A stretch of 64,000 nucleotides of DNA from Aradus depressus. Lineage: Eukaryota > Arthropoda > Insecta > Hemiptera > Aradidae. The notes beneath the pieces were generated by a model, which ran no database searches, was not told where the DNA came from, and saw only the letters and a program-made list of their open reading frames with translations. Position numbers and translations under genes: made by a program. Below, one piece after another: positions 20,563 to 31,743 of the stretch (positions are counted from its first letter, which is position 1; each line of letters opens with the position of its first letter). Where the stretch lies: the NCBI GenBank assembly GCA_963662175.1, contig OY759221.1, forward strand, positions 25,903,027 through 25,967,026. Reading direction: 5' to 3'.

Positions 20563-20951
20563 ATTTTTTTCTCTCAATGTCTCAATGAAAATGTGTTGAA
20601 TGTTCAACTCTAGAAAGTATTTCCGGAGAATGGAGAAGAGGTTGAGAGACGCGGTTGCAACAGAGCAGAGTTCTCTACTAAGAAGTGTAACTTGTGGGAT
20701 GGTGACCTTTTGAGTTGGGTTCACGACCAAACCTTCCCAGACCTCCTTCTTGAAGCAGACAACGGGGGCAACTCTATATTTCATTCAAACATATTGGAAA
20801 TTATTAACATTCATATTTTACTAATACTCGTTCTGAATCTTTTTTTTTTTGATGTGTAAACATCTTAGCTCTCGGTAGGGGCTACGTCAGACCGTCAGTC
20901 TCGTTGATGTCCATGCTGCGTGTGTTTGTCAGACGGTAACTAAAATATCAA

Positions 20952-20952
<1 letters not shown>
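20563..20952. other. Unassigned; open minus-strand segment
   Basis: About 75 codons are open on the minus strand (20550-20784) with mixed composition, but no domain or homology is recognised. Not called. Confidence 0.35.
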
Positions 20953-20954
<2 letters not shown>

Positions 20955-21012
<58 letters not shown>

Positions 21013-21207
21013 CTTTTGGCTTTATGTACGGTGCATATTAGTCATGTCAATGTGTTATATATAATTATTTAAGACATCCATGGCCCCGGGAGGGAGTTCT
21101 ATCTACGAAATAAAACTCACTCCCGGACGGGATTCGAACCCGCAAACCATGGTGAGACCATGCGACCAAAGCCCTACGCTCTAGCCCGCACGGCCACCAT
21201 GGCCCCC
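20955..21207 (-). repeat. SINE-2 copy, inverted, with about 58-bp poly(A) tail
   Basis: It is the most complete copy: minus-strand GGGGCCATGGTGGCCGTGCG at the 21207 end, B-box GGGTTCGAATCCCG, then the body to GCACCGTACATAAAGCC. On the SINE strand it is followed by a long A-tract (plus-strand T-run about 20955-21012). The poly(A) tail suggests mobilisation by a poly(A)-recognising LINE. Confidence 0.88.
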
Positions 21208-21886
21208 TGAATATCAATATTACAAACTATAATAAAATGATCTTTCGGTTAGAAACTTTTAGGTTAAGATGCATCGATAGCTTAAATTTGTAACAATAAA
21301 TAAAATTTGTGATAAAAGAAAATAATATAGCAGTGTAAATCTAAAAAAATATAATATATAATATTTCAAGATATTATTATATAATATTGTTATGAATATA
21401 TAATAATAATAACTGCTGAAAATATCGATCAATAAATAATATATTTGTTGTCATATTGTCACAACAAATAATATAATGTTTTTACCCATTTCAGGAGATT
21501 TAATAACTTTATTTCAACAACTTTAATTATCAACTTGTTTTTACTTAATCTATAAATGAATACGAATCGAAGCATTTCAACAACAAGTTCGAAAATTACC
21601 ATCGACGCTGTATTTAGAGACACTACAATCACAGTTGAATATATCACAAACCTATAATTTCATGTATAAAAGAAATTAAAGAACAATAAATTTGAAAGTT
21701 TAATTCCTCATACTATTTTTTTTATTGCATCATTATAAAACAAATTTTAATTAAAATCAGTGTAAGACAACAAGTTTTTAAAACTAAAGCAGATGTCACA
21801 TCTTAATTCTCGTGAGTACCGCGTCACGTTTTTTTTATTAATACCTACCCGTTATGTATCTTTTTTTTAATTTTTTTTCATTGGTA
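21208..21886. other. AT-rich interval, nothing recognised
   Basis: Runs of ATAATATTAT. No feature supported. Confidence 0.6.
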
Positions 21887-22018
21887 TTATGAACGATGCA
21901 TGTCAGCTATGTCTCTATAACGATATTCAGTTATTTATAACATCCATGGCCCCAGGAGGGTTTTATCTACGAAATAAAATCTCTCTTCCGGACGGGATTT
22001 GAACCCACAAACCATGGT
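21887..22018 (-). repeat. SINE-2 fragment, inverted, head truncated
   Basis: Reverse-complement match from ACGATGCATGTCAGCTATGT to GATTTGAACCCACAAACCATGG. The A-box end is lost at the junction with the LINE relic at about 22.02 kb. Confidence 0.8.
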
Positions 22019-22044
22019 AGATATCCTTATTGATACGAAACTAA

Positions 22045-22412
22045 CAAGAACTGAACATAGGGCTGTTATCGGTAAGAAACTGAGTTTCATTTGCTTCTTA
22101 CTTTCGTAATCTTAAAAATATTGTGCCGGTGGAAACATTAACTATTATACATTAGGCCTACATATTTCAAATCTATAATCGATTACGGTTTAATACATAG
22201 GGGAGATTGTAGATCTAGTAATAATATTTTTATGCTTCAAAATAATAAAATGAATAACAATAATAAACAATATTAATCAAAGAACAAGATGCAGAGAAAT
22301 ATTTAATAACTTTAAAATCCTGCCTTTGCCATCGCTGTTTATATTTAAAACATTAATAGTTATTAGGAAAAATAAAAATATTTTCCCTCTCAACTATACT
22401 CGTCATGATTAT
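22045..22412 (+). pseudogene. Non-LTR reverse transcriptase C-terminal relic, frameshifted
   Basis: Across frames the plus strand reads FICFLL / RNLKNIVPVETL / DYGLI / NNIFMLQNNK, then an open frame from 22290: CREIFNNFKILPLPSLFIFK, TLIVIRKN, FPLNYTRHD, stop. This fits the reverse transcriptase C-terminal block of CR1/Jockey-type LINEs (YGxxxWG, LQK, CR..F..L.IL.LP.LFIF.TL). 35640-35931 is a second, better-kept copy of the same segment on the other strand. Confidence 0.7.
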
Positions 22413-23330
22413 TAAACCAGAAAAAGAAGATTTTCAAATAACCAAAAATTGCTCCTTTCTTTTAGAAAAAAAAAATATATAATAATTTTTTTATTGCCCT
22501 TCTCCACTTCTTGAAAGCAATAAAAAACATTTAAAGTTCAACTAAAAATGTTTATGATAGAAGAGACCCTCTATTCGCGATTCGTTTTCTTATGGTTCAA
22601 AAAGAATAAAATAACAATGTTATAAAAGTTAGGTTTCAAATACAAAAAAATTATTTCATTTCTATTTTCTAGCTCAAGTTCTAGAGATATTTTGTGAAGT
22701 CTATCCAAATTACTTTTTGTTTAACATCTTCATCACCAATATCATCGTTATTTACTCATTACATTTATTTTTATTGGTTCATTTATTTATTTCTTAATTA
22801 TAGTTTTTTCGTTTTTAACTATATTTCGCACATTGAAACGAGAAAGGGACGCAAGAAATATCGGCGTGAAAAATACACTTATGTGCTACTTTTTAAATAA
22901 ATATAGTGTTTTTTTTAGTAATTCAGTATTTTAAACCTTTATTCCATTGTAACTTTCATTTGTTATTGATGCGATTGGAAAAAAAATAGTGTGATTATAA
23001 CGACCAGATTCTATCCCCTTGGCTGTCGTTATAGACGATTTTGACTGTATGTATGAAATAAAGTACAACTATATTTACATTTTATATTAGTAAAAGGTTT
23101 TTATACATTATATATATATAATGCAAAAGGAGAAGATATTTACTGCTAGTTAAGTGTAGTAATACTTCAGTAATGGCTGTGAGGATAGTTGTTACTGGAA
23201 GCTGTGGATCTGATTCAATAAAGATACATTATCAGCTACGTCATCCTTTGTGGCACAATTAGCAAGGCCCGACCTCTGTCAATTCAGATCTCCAACCTAA
23301 GTGCTCAATTCACATATCCAACTTTAATGC
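22413..23330. other. AT-rich interval, nothing recognised
   Basis: Open frames are low complexity. No repeats shared with other parts of the window were identified. Confidence 0.55.
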
Positions 23331-23660
23331 TCAGTTCAGAAATACCATTGAACTCCAGAGTACAATACAGAAATACCATTGAACTCCAGAGTACAATACA
23401 GAAATCCAACTGAAATACCATTGAACTCCAGAGTACAATACAGAAATCCAACTGAAATACCATTGAACTCCAGAGTACAATACAGAAATCCAACTGAAAT
23501 ACCATTGAACTCCAGAGTACAATACAGAAATCCAACTGAAATACCATTGAACTCCAGAGTACAATACAGAAATCCAACTGAAATACCATTGAACTCCAGA
23601 GTACAATACAGAAATCCAACTGAAATACCATTGAACTCCAGAGTACAATACGGAAATCCA
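23331..23660. repeat. 42-bp tandem array
   Basis: The unit AACTCCAGAGTACAATACAG + AAATCCAACTGAAATACCAT + TG repeats about seven times. It is preceded by two shorter 30-bp versions lacking TCCAACTGAAAT. Because 42 is a multiple of 3, several frames stay open and translate as 14-residue repeats. This is an effect of periodicity, not evidence for a protein. Confidence 0.92.
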
Positions 23661-23822
23661 ACTGGGGAAGCTTAACACAAAAGTTCCAATAATTGCCAAT
23701 GTAACGAGTGTATCGAAAAAAAAAAACATTGTGAGGATTCAGAAGCCACTATAAAAGGAGCGCGAAAACGTAATTGATTAATTTGTGCTGGGGAAATACG
23801 CAGCCGGCTATTCACCGACGAC
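23661..23822 (+). repeat. Family C 3' fragment
   Basis: GGGGAAGCTTAACACAAAAG, GCCAATGTAACGAGTGTATC, GATTAATTTGTGCTGGGGAA and the tail TATTCACCGACGACTTTTTTTT. Confidence 0.8.
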
Positions 23823-24593
23823 TTTTTTTTCTAATATTTCAGATAACAGTTGGTAGTAATCGTAGTGAAGGCGAGACAAGGAGCGATGAGCAATAGGGTT
23901 ATAGAAAATAATGAAGGAATGAAAGCGGATAAAGCGAGGACGTTGTGGGTAAAGTCACTCACTGCTGTAAGAAGGCTGCTGAATGAGGCTACAGGTTCAT
24001 TCTTTATGTTGAGTCAACGAATCATAGGGCATTTCCGTGAGAAAAAAAAATGTTACGTATCTATTCGAGGTAAACCTTGAGATTCATCCACCGTTGACCA
24101 ACACATTAGCATTTCAAATTCATTTCTTAGAAGGACACTCAATCTGTACGAAGATTGACTTTCTGAGGAAGTCACTATCGGCAAGTTGAAAAAAAATATT
24201 AAATAAAATACAAAAACAGGTTAGCAAAAGGTTAGACTGATAATAGGGTGATAAACTATAATTCTGTGTGGCCGTTAATCGGGACCTTTTATTGAAGATT
24301 GTCACGGGTCACAAGAGTATGATATATGACTCCTCAATGGAATCTGATCTATTATACATTTTTGTAAAACTGATTAAGCTTTGAGAGAGGGGGATGTTAA
24401 TAATTCATCAATTGTTCATTGTCTCTGTTTATGTTAAAAAAAACTCAATGGTCAATGTAAAGGTAAACACAAAAATAAGTCCACTTACAAAACAATAATC
24501 TTTAGTTTATTTAAATAATAACACCACTCAGTTTATTTATTATCACTTACACAATTTGTATTAATTTAGTATCACATTGTACATCACAGTTCT
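23823..24593. other. Unassigned interval
   Basis: A 76-codon plus-strand frame (23850-24080, MVVIVVKARQGAMSNRVIEN...) has mixed composition but no recognised homology. The remainder is AT-rich. Confidence 0.35.
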
Positions 24594-24935
24594 AGGTTAG
24601 GTTAGGTTTTATGACTCATGCCCGGGCTTTAACTACGAGGTCATATCGCCTACTACCAGAGCGCTCTTTCGTCACTATGGTGGATATGAGCCCGACTCTA
24701 CTGTGGGAGTCCTAAATTTTGCCTACCTTAAAATTTTATTCACTTAGGGCTGGGGTCTTTAACGATTACCCGACATTGTACAGGCTCGGGACCATCGCTT
24801 AATGTCCCATCAGAAGGATGGCGTGCTTAGGTTTATTTTACCTCCCAGATAAAATAAACTAAGGGCCTCGAGTTTCGAACCCACGATATTGAGCTCAGAA
24901 GTCAAGCACGCATACCACTGAGCTACCGCGCCCCT
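24594..24935 (-). repeat. SINE-1, full-length inverted copy
   Basis: It begins GGTTAGGTTAGGTTTTATGA (reverse complement of the AACCT tail) and ends at the head CACTGAGCTACCGCGCCC. The A- and B-box segments are present. Confidence 0.9.
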
Positions 24936-25777
24936 CTCCCCTCAATTATATACATATAATCCTCATTCATACAATGTGTGGGTTCTTGAACCACACAGGG
25001 GAGAAAAAATATTAACTCAAAATAAACTGTTTCGAAACTTTCTAAATTATAAAGTGGCAGCCACCATTGGTCCATTTTGCATAAAATCAATGGGATTCTT
25101 TTGTTGGGGGATCTCGGTAGTATGACGACCCTGCGTTATGAACTTGACCCTGCGTTATCAACCCTCCGGACTAAACTTGAACTGAGAGAGAAAAATGATT
25201 TCATGGTTTTCTAAGTACGCTGGAAGGCCCCACAGCCTTCGAACTTGGGACAAAAAATAAATACGATTCTAATGGTTTTCTAAATACTCGGCGCCATAGA
25301 CTCCCAACTTGAGTCAAGAAAGAATACAGTCAGAAATACAGGTTTCAAAGTGCAGGGCAGCACATGAATCGTATTTGACTTGACTGGAGCGTTGAGAGGT
25401 TTCTTGGCCTCGCTGATTCAGATCCCTCTCCATTCTCAGAAGACGCTGGATGCATAGATAATCATTGAACAGTATTTCTTATTCTCAAATTCTTGGGATT
25501 ACACAAAAAATACGTTTTGATTTTTTTTCCCCTCTTGTAAATTCGCCTCGTGGCTATATCGCTCTTTATGGCCACAATATCTGTGAGTTTCATGGTTTTG
25601 TGAAAATTTTTATAACCTAGTTCAATTCCGGATTTAGTATTGAAGGTGTAGTTAGTATTTCGCCATTTTTATATGTCTGGAGCAGGGTTCGGCCTTCCAC
25701 AGTCCTCTTTTGCGTAGAGATTCACACGATAGTTTAGAAATATCGATATATGTTGACTGTTACCCATTTTTGTGACT
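24936..25777. other. Unassigned interval
   Basis: Contains a short direct duplication (CCCTGCGTTATGAACTTGA / CCCTGCGTTATCAACCCTC, 25129-25166). No gene recognised. Confidence 0.5.
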
Positions 25778-25960
25778 AAATTGTGCCTACCTAGGTTTAT
25801 ATTTAATGAGTACCTGGCTATAAAGGCTCGGGACCATCGATCAACATCCTATCCGAAGGACGGCGTGCTCAAGGTTATTTCACCTCCCAGATAAAAAATC
25901 TAAGGGCCTCGGCCAAGTTTCGAACGCGCAATCTGGAGTTCAGTGGGCTAGCACGCTGAA
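25778..25960 (-). repeat. SINE-1 diverged copy, inverted
   Basis: Recognisable are CTCGGGACCATCGATCAACA, CCGAAGGACGGCGTGCTCAA, CACCTCCCAGATAAAAAATC and a degenerate B-box (TTTCGAACGCG). Confidence 0.75.
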
Positions 25961-26364
25961 TATATAGCTATCATTAAATGTTTAAAAATTATCCATTTGG
26001 TTTAACAGGGAATCAAATATGTGAGAAAATTTGTTTAAATTTGAGAAAACGAATAAATAATGATATGTACATTTTTTTTATACAGCTTGTGACAAATAAG
26101 ATTCACTATAAAGGGTTAACGAACATTTAAGCGGTTTAAAGTGCATCCTTATAATTTCCGTTATTTTTGATGTAAATGACTTTTTTGGCATAGTGTTATG
26201 AAAAAAAAAACATAAGATTTATTTTCGATTCGAACTTACGGCTTTGATAAAATAAACATATTTATAGCTTAAAAAACTTTCTCTTTTTTTAGATTTCATA
26301 CGCTAAACCACTAATTTACTAAAGTTTAATTGTTCTTGTTAACTTTTTAGTGTTCTGAAAAGTA

Positions 26365-26883
26365 CTTATGATCAAGGGCGTAGCCAGGGGGGGGGGGGGG
26401 GGGGGGGGGGGGGTACGTGCTCCCTCTTGGTTAGAGCAAAAAACCAAGATAAAAATTAAATAAACTAAAAAAATAGTTTTTATTCAAAATGAATTGCTTG
26501 CAAGTTATTTCATATTATTTTCATATAGTCATTTCATTTCCTTGCTCAAAATCTTCATTTATGTTATAATTTATTCTCTTAAAGCTGATTTTACATGAGC
26601 AGTAAAAATGGAAAGCACAGCAGCAGCAGATGCGCGCTATTGGCTGTAAGTCAGTTAATTCTAAAAGCACAGAAACCATAGTGTTCATTTGCTGCTGCTG
26701 CGCTTTGCATTTTTGCTGCTCATGTAAAGTCAACTTAAGTATTAGGTACAACAAATAGGTATAACAAAAAGTCTGCAGCGCTAACCACGGAAACTGCGGG
26801 CTGTGCCCCCGGGAGTCTATACCCCCCATCCCTATAGCCTAACTTTGCCTCCCCCCCCCCCCCCCCCCCTCCCTGCTTATGAT
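26365..26883. mobile_element. hAT-like nonautonomous element with 8-bp duplication
   Basis: CTTATGAT flanks it exactly (26365-26372 and 26876-26883). The left end is CAAGGGCGTAGCCAGGGGG with a G-run of about 27. The right end is a C-run then CCTCCCTG. A large internal hairpin is formed by GATTTTACATGAGCAGTAAAA (about 26587) and TTTTTGCTGCTCATGTAAAG (about 26711), flanked by CAGCAGCAG / CTGCTGCTG. No transposase frame. The 8-bp duplication and CA(R)GGGCGTAGCC terminus fit the hAT superfamily. Confidence 0.82.
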
Positions 26884-27240
26884 TAATAGTGGTTGATTGT
26901 TATTTAGTAATCTGTTATTTTCTAGCTGATATTTCTTTGCTAAGTAGCACACTGCTACTTACATTAAAAAATGAAATAAAATATTAAATATAAAGATAGG
27001 AGATTAATAGGTTATGTATTTCAACTGTTGAAATAACTTGCTGATCTCCTTTCCTGTTACTCACCGACCTGCTATCTTCGACGGACGATCATAATATTTA
27101 AAAAAAAGGAAATATTCTGTTACCAAGGACAACCGAACTGTTATCCTACAACTTGTTATGTTTATTTTGATTTGCGTTGTGGATCTTCAATGAACAAGAA
27201 TCCAAAATCTAAATTAATTACTTTTGTAAATGAGCCTGTT

Positions 27241-27792
27241 CTACTTCCACAGGGGAAATTATGTATTCGGTCCACAATTCGATGCGGAGTTTTCAACAGA
27301 ATTTCATTTTTCCGACCAGATTCCAAGTATGAAAAAAAAATCCTACCTGTGCGTTAGTGAACACGGTAACTCCCCATACAATGAATGTATCAAGACGAAC
27401 ATTTATATATGAATCCAGAACCTTCTAACGACGATACATATTGATTTTCAGTCAAATCGACTAAAGGGAAGAGAAGGATTAGGGGGGAGACTTAGAAAAA
27501 CTCTAATAACTGCCGTTGTAATGAATGTATCGACACACAATTTTATATTTGTATCCAAGAACCAATAAGAGCTACAACTATTGAAGGGAAGGAGGAGATC
27601 AGAGGGGGCTCAACTCAAAAACTCTAATAACTGCCGGTGTAATGAATGTATCGACATAAAATTTAGTGTAGCTCCTATTCAAGTCAACTATCGATTATTA
27701 GCCCGGTCGATTGGTTTTGGAGAAAAAGTGAAAATTTATTGATTAATTTGTACTGGGTCACAATGTGATTCACCGACAATTTTTTTTTTTCT
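27241..27792 (+). repeat. Family C copy
   Basis: The head CTACTTCCACAGGGGAAATT leads into GAACACGGTAACTCCCCATA, two TGTAATGAATGTATCGACA modules, ATTAGCCCGGTCGATTGGTT and a degenerate tail GTGATTCACCGACAATTTTT. Confidence 0.85.
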
Positions 27793-27796
27793 TTAT

Positions 27797-27834
27797 ATGC
27801 GGCCCGCAGTGCAAAAAAGTTGCCAGCCTCTGCT
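27797..27834 (-). mobile_element. Solo hAT-like terminus
   Basis: Minus-strand CAGAGGCTGGCAACTTTTTT + GCACTGCGGGCCGCATATA matches the common animal hAT end type CAGNGGTNGGCAACC...GGCCGCAT. No partner end was found. The family C T-run abuts its interior, so the element is truncated or interrupted there. Confidence 0.6.
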
Positions 27835-28198
27835 ATTGAGGGATGTGGCAACGTTGAGACGCAATGTAGCCAAATTGAGCAGGTGTCTCTGCTTGGTTGC
27901 CGTGTTATTAGAAGAATATAAAATCCAAGCCATCCAATGGAAAGGTGAACAACACACTTTCCCACATAACATTATCATAGAGAGGAAGGTAGGAAACACG
28001 GTGGAGTAGGCAGCGTCATGGGACCAACGCACTCACCGTTGAAATAAATTGACTCGCCCGCCCGCAGTGGAACAGAACTGCATACTTTCCGGTCATCCTT
28101 ATATTTGGTCTGAATAGCCAGAAGAAATTTACAAAAATGTAACACTAATCTCTTTTTATAATCCTTGTAATATAGTTTTCTTCTATTTCCGTATTTTA
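27835..28198. other. Unassigned interval
   Basis: Short open frames occur on both strands at 27797-28032, but no homology is recognised. Confidence 0.4.
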
Positions 28199-28310
28199 AC
28201 TTCCTCAGCTATACGATGTATACGGAAAGTTATGTAATCGGTCAGAAATTCAAAGTTGAATTTTCATCGAAATTTCATATTTTTCCTGATTCTGAAAAAT
28301 AAAAGATATA

Positions 28311-29567
28311 CAGTAGAACCTCTATAAGTCGAACATCAAGGGAGACGCCAAAAAATTCGAGTTATAGAGTTTTCGACTTATGGAGGATTTCGACAGGCGG
28401 ATTTTGATTCGACTTGTAGAGGTTAAGATTCATTCTAACTAATTTTGAGTTAGAGAGGTGAAATAAATAAAAATTCAAGTTACAGAGGTAGGTAACAAAC
28501 ATATTTATATTTATGTATTATAAATAAGGTGACCAGACGTCCCGTTTTGAACGGGACAGTCCCGTTTTACAGGGACCTGTCCCGTTGTCCCGAAATATAT
28601 GCTCGGGACGCTTATTTGTCCCGTTTTACAAATATTTGGTCCCATATGTACTTTTGACAGCATCGAGTTTGCTTCCTAAATTCCATTCATTGGTGATGAA
28701 TGAATCAACTGAATTAAATCTTTAAAAAATGAATCAAAACCCACCACTAATAAATAATAACTAATAAGGCATGAGAGATTGATAGCATCGGCCGTTCCCC
28801 CCATGATGCTAGTAAAATGTAACTTTGCAATGGGTTGTGTACAGTTTTTAGATTTAATCAAAAAAAAGCCTGATTTTTTGAAAAAAATTCACTTATCTCA
28901 AAAATATGAAAAATAAACATTGAAGTCAGTTTTTTCGACAATATTTTTTTCAAGTGGTATCAAGTTTATTTCTAAATGTAGTCTGATGATATTTTATTGA
29001 ATAAAATAGTATTTCATATATATATATATATATTGGTAAATAGTATTTTTTTAAGGGTGTCTCTAACTTCCCCGATATTGTGGGTCCCGTTTTGAGAATC
29101 TCATAATCTGGTCACCTTAATTATAAATCAACATTATTTCAAAACATCCTTAAAATAAAAAATACGTAGTATATGTAGGTATTAAAAAAGTCAATAATTT
29201 TTTTTTGCTTTAGATAATTGGTAATCCTATTTATTGTATACTCCTAAATTGTTTTCTAAGAAACAATGGTGTACATTGACGGCAAATTCTTAAAGTTGGT
29301 AACTTATTTTTCTTCGAGCTATAGAGGTAATAAGTTTCAAATAATCGAGTTGTAAAGGTTGTAAAATAAAACATTGCTATGTTCGAGATACAGAGGTCCA
29401 ATTTATTTTTTCGAGTTATAGAGGGAAAATATGTACCAAAATGGCTTGTAGAGACTCACTGATTATTTCGACTAATAGAGGGTTGAGATTTGGAGTAATG
29501 GAGGTTTTGGGGCTTGAAGGGAAAGGAACAAAACTTTATCGAGATTCGACTTAAAGAGGTTCTACGG
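28311..29567. mobile_element. pogo/Tigger-like nonautonomous element
   Basis: The left end CAGTAGAACCTCTATAAGTC and the reverse-complemented right end CCGTAGAACCTCTTTAAGTC form the TIRs. TA flanks both sides (28309-28310 and 29568-29569). TA duplication and CAGT-type ends are typical of the pogo/Tigger branch of Tc1/mariner. The interior has many degenerate CGAGTTATAGAGGT motifs and no readable transposase. Confidence 0.82.
28525..29119. mobile_element. hAT-like element nested in the pogo element
   Basis: TIR TAAGGTGACCAGA / TCTGGTCACCTTA (13 bp, perfect) with ATTATAAA duplicated exactly at 28517-28524 and 29120-29127. Subterminal GGGACAGTCCCGTTTTACAG and TCCCGTTTTGAACGGGACAG form local palindromes. 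No coding sequence. 595 bp. Confidence 0.9.
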
Positions 29568-29894
29568 TATAATGCTGTGCGCTTTTTTCTGTGAACACAG
29601 TAGCTCCTGTGCGGAATTAATGTATCGACACAAAATTTTATATGCGTAAAAACGAAAGCTATTGATTTTCAGCCAAATCAGTAAAAGAGAAGAAGAGAGT
29701 ATAACGAAGAAACTCAACTCAAAATCCCAAATAACTGCCTATGTAATGAATGTATCGGTACAAAATGTAATGTGAGTATTCAGACGGCCCTATGTAAGTC
29801 GAGCGAAAACAGTCAACTTGTTTTGGAGAGGGGCGAAAAGTTAGCGGATTAATTCGTTCTATGGGAAGTACATGGCCAACGACCTTTTAAATGT

Positions 29895-30028
29895 TGTGTT
29901 AATTAGATCGGCAGTTATTAAAGTTTTTTGTGTTAAGCCTCCCCCCAAATCTGGCCAAATTGGCTGAAAATGTCTTCCTTACGGTTTACTACACATATAA
30001 AATTGTTTGTCGTGTTCAGACATAATTT
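29895..30028 (-). repeat. Family C internal fragment, inverted
   Basis: TCGGCAGTTATTAAAGTTTT, TGTGTTAAGCCTCCCCCC and TTGGCTGAAAATGTCTTCCT correspond to reversed family C modules. It sits between two plus-orientation copies. Confidence 0.75.
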
Positions 30029-30031
30029 TTA

Positions 30032-30610
30032 CTTCCTAGGCTATAAGGAGTGTAAGGGAAATATATATTTATATAATCTGGCAGAGATTCGATGATGAAT
30101 TTTCACTAGAATTGCTTAGTTTTCCCCTGAATCTAAATGAAAACAAAAAAAAAAAATTGACTGTCTGCGAACATGATAGAACATGAATTAACTCCAGACA
30201 GAAGAATACATTTATCAACACGAAATTTTGTATGTTTATCCAGAAGCCTATAAGGACGACACCTATTGATTTCAGGAAAATCTGCTAAAGGGAAGGGGGG
30301 ATTAGGGAAGAGACTTAACACAAAAACTCTAAAAACTGCCGTTGTAATGAATGTATCGACACGACATTCATTATGTGTATTCAGAACACCATAAGGACAG
30401 TACCTAATGTTTTACAGTCAAATCGGCCAATGAAAGGAGGGTAGGATTAGAGGGTAGATTACTATCGATGTAATCAATTTATCGACACGAAATTTAGAAT
30501 GAAGATTCAGTACTCCTTGCTTAAGTCAACTATTGATTTCGGACGAACGAAAATTTAATTGATTAATTCCTGCTGGGAAAGTACATTGCTAGTGATTCAC
30601 CGACGACTTA
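30032..30610 (+). repeat. Family C, longest uninterrupted copy
   Basis: It runs from the head ACTTCCTAGGCTATAAGGAG to the tail AGTGATTCACCGACGACTTA, about 580 bp. In between are TTCACTAGAATTGCTTAG, TGCGAACATGATAGAACATG, GTTGTAATGAATGTATCGAC, ATCGGCCAATGAAAGGAGGG and GATTAATTCCTGCTGGGAAA. Confidence 0.88.
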
Positions 30611-31164
30611 TTTTCTTTAACCCACGGGCTCATTGTCGTTTTATATAACGTTATTATTTTAAGGAAAAAAATGAATCATAGCTTACAAGAAACAATGAGC
30701 TCAGTCAGGAAAGAGCGATAATAATTAAATAATTAACATATCTACCGGCGCCACTGTCGTTTTTTTCTGTAATACCGCTCTTGAATGGGCAGTTTCTGAA
30801 ATGACAGCCTTTGAAAGGGATTATACACTTGAAAGTTAATTTTCAAGATTTAAAAAAATATGTGATTTGGCCATAACAAGATCACTCTTCCTCCCCCACA
30901 CCATCTCAAAATCATTTCATGCTTGCATTACTGGGTGTATGAAAGTAATGTGTTAACAACAGCGATTATCTATGTTTCATTGAACACAGAATTCTGAGTG
31001 TGACTTCACATACATTTAAAAATCTTAATGTATTTCCGTGAAGTAATATAGGTATCATTCATTAGTTTAGCTACCACTAAAATTAGTTTATGCTATCTAA
31101 CTATATCGTCTTACTCTGTTCATTGTTATTACTAGGTTTTAATTGTTGTTAGTACTTCAGAGAT
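30611..31164. other. Unassigned interval with a small shared repeat
   Basis: ATCATTTCATGCTTGCATTA + CTGGGTGTATGAAAGT (about 30911-30946) recurs at 33361-33395. Otherwise nothing is recognised. Confidence 0.5.
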
Positions 31165-31320
31165 TAAATTCTCTTTTGATTGTGTAAGGAGATTCTGAAT
31201 TTATATATATATAATATATGTTTTTTACAGCTCTACATTTATTTTTTGTTTTTATAACCTAGCAATTATAGACGTTTCGGGAAGCACTCCCATCATCATA
31301 TCTACAATTTATTTTCTGTT
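31165..31320 (-). mobile_element. Penelope-like fragment with hammerhead-like core (second subtype)
   Basis: On the minus strand: ATGATGA, U, GGGA-GUGCU-UCCC (helix II), GAAA, CGTC, then TATAATTGCTAGGTTATAAA. It shares its 3' flank with 13.16-13.20 kb. C3 of the core is A, so activity is doubtful. Confidence 0.5.
31266..31305 (-). ncRNA. Hammerhead-like core, degenerate at C3
   Basis: Helix II GGGA/TCCC is perfect and GAAACGTC is intact (31271-31278 on the minus strand). The CTGATGA box has A for its first C. An extra U precedes helix II, as at the other loci. Confidence 0.45.
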
Positions 31321-31386
31321 CTTTATGCTAACAATTTTTCACATATCAATCAAATTTTTTTTTACAGAACGTATATATTGAATCGA

Positions 31387-31731
31387 GAAGCGCCGTTAGC
31401 TCAGTGGTATGCGTGCTTGGCTTCTGAGCTCAAGAGCGTGGGTTCCAAACCCGACCGAGACCCTTAGTTTATTTTATCTGGGAGGTAAAATAAACTTAAG
31501 CACGCCGTCCTTCGGATGGGACGTTAAGCGATGGTCCCGAGCCTGTACGATGTCAGGTACTCGTTAAAGACCCCTGCCCTAGGTGAATAACAATTTAGGG
31601 TAGGCAAAATTTAGGACTCCCACAGTAGAGTCGGGCTCATGTCCACCAGAGTGACGAAAGAGCGCTCTGGTAGTAGGTGATATGACCTTGTAGTTAAAGC
31701 CCGGGCATGAGTCATAAAACCTAACCTAACC
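31387..31731 (+). repeat. SINE-1, full-length copy with target-site duplication
   Basis: Head GCGCCGTTAGCTCAGTGGTA, B-box GTGGGTTCCAAACCC, tail AAAACCTAACCTAACC. TATTGAATCGA flanks it at 31376-31386 and 31732-31742. Confidence 0.92.
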
Positions 31732-31743
31732 TATTGAATCGAT

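Larger units (their letters stand above)
28199..29888 (+). repeat. Family C copy interrupted by a pogo-like element
   Basis: The head ACTTCCTCAGCTATACGATG runs to 28308. The family resumes after 29569 (TCTGTGAACACAGTAGCTCC) and continues to the tail GGGAAGTACATGGCCAACGAC. The two parts join cleanly if the insertion is removed. Confidence 0.85.

Noticed and set aside
23305..23729. Repeat protein with 14-residue units on either strand
   Set aside because: A 42-bp tandem repeat keeps all frames open. There is no start context, domain or codon signal.
26521..26829. 102-residue minus-strand protein
   Set aside because: It lies inside the hAT-like element with 8-bp duplication and includes its hairpin. 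No transposase motif.
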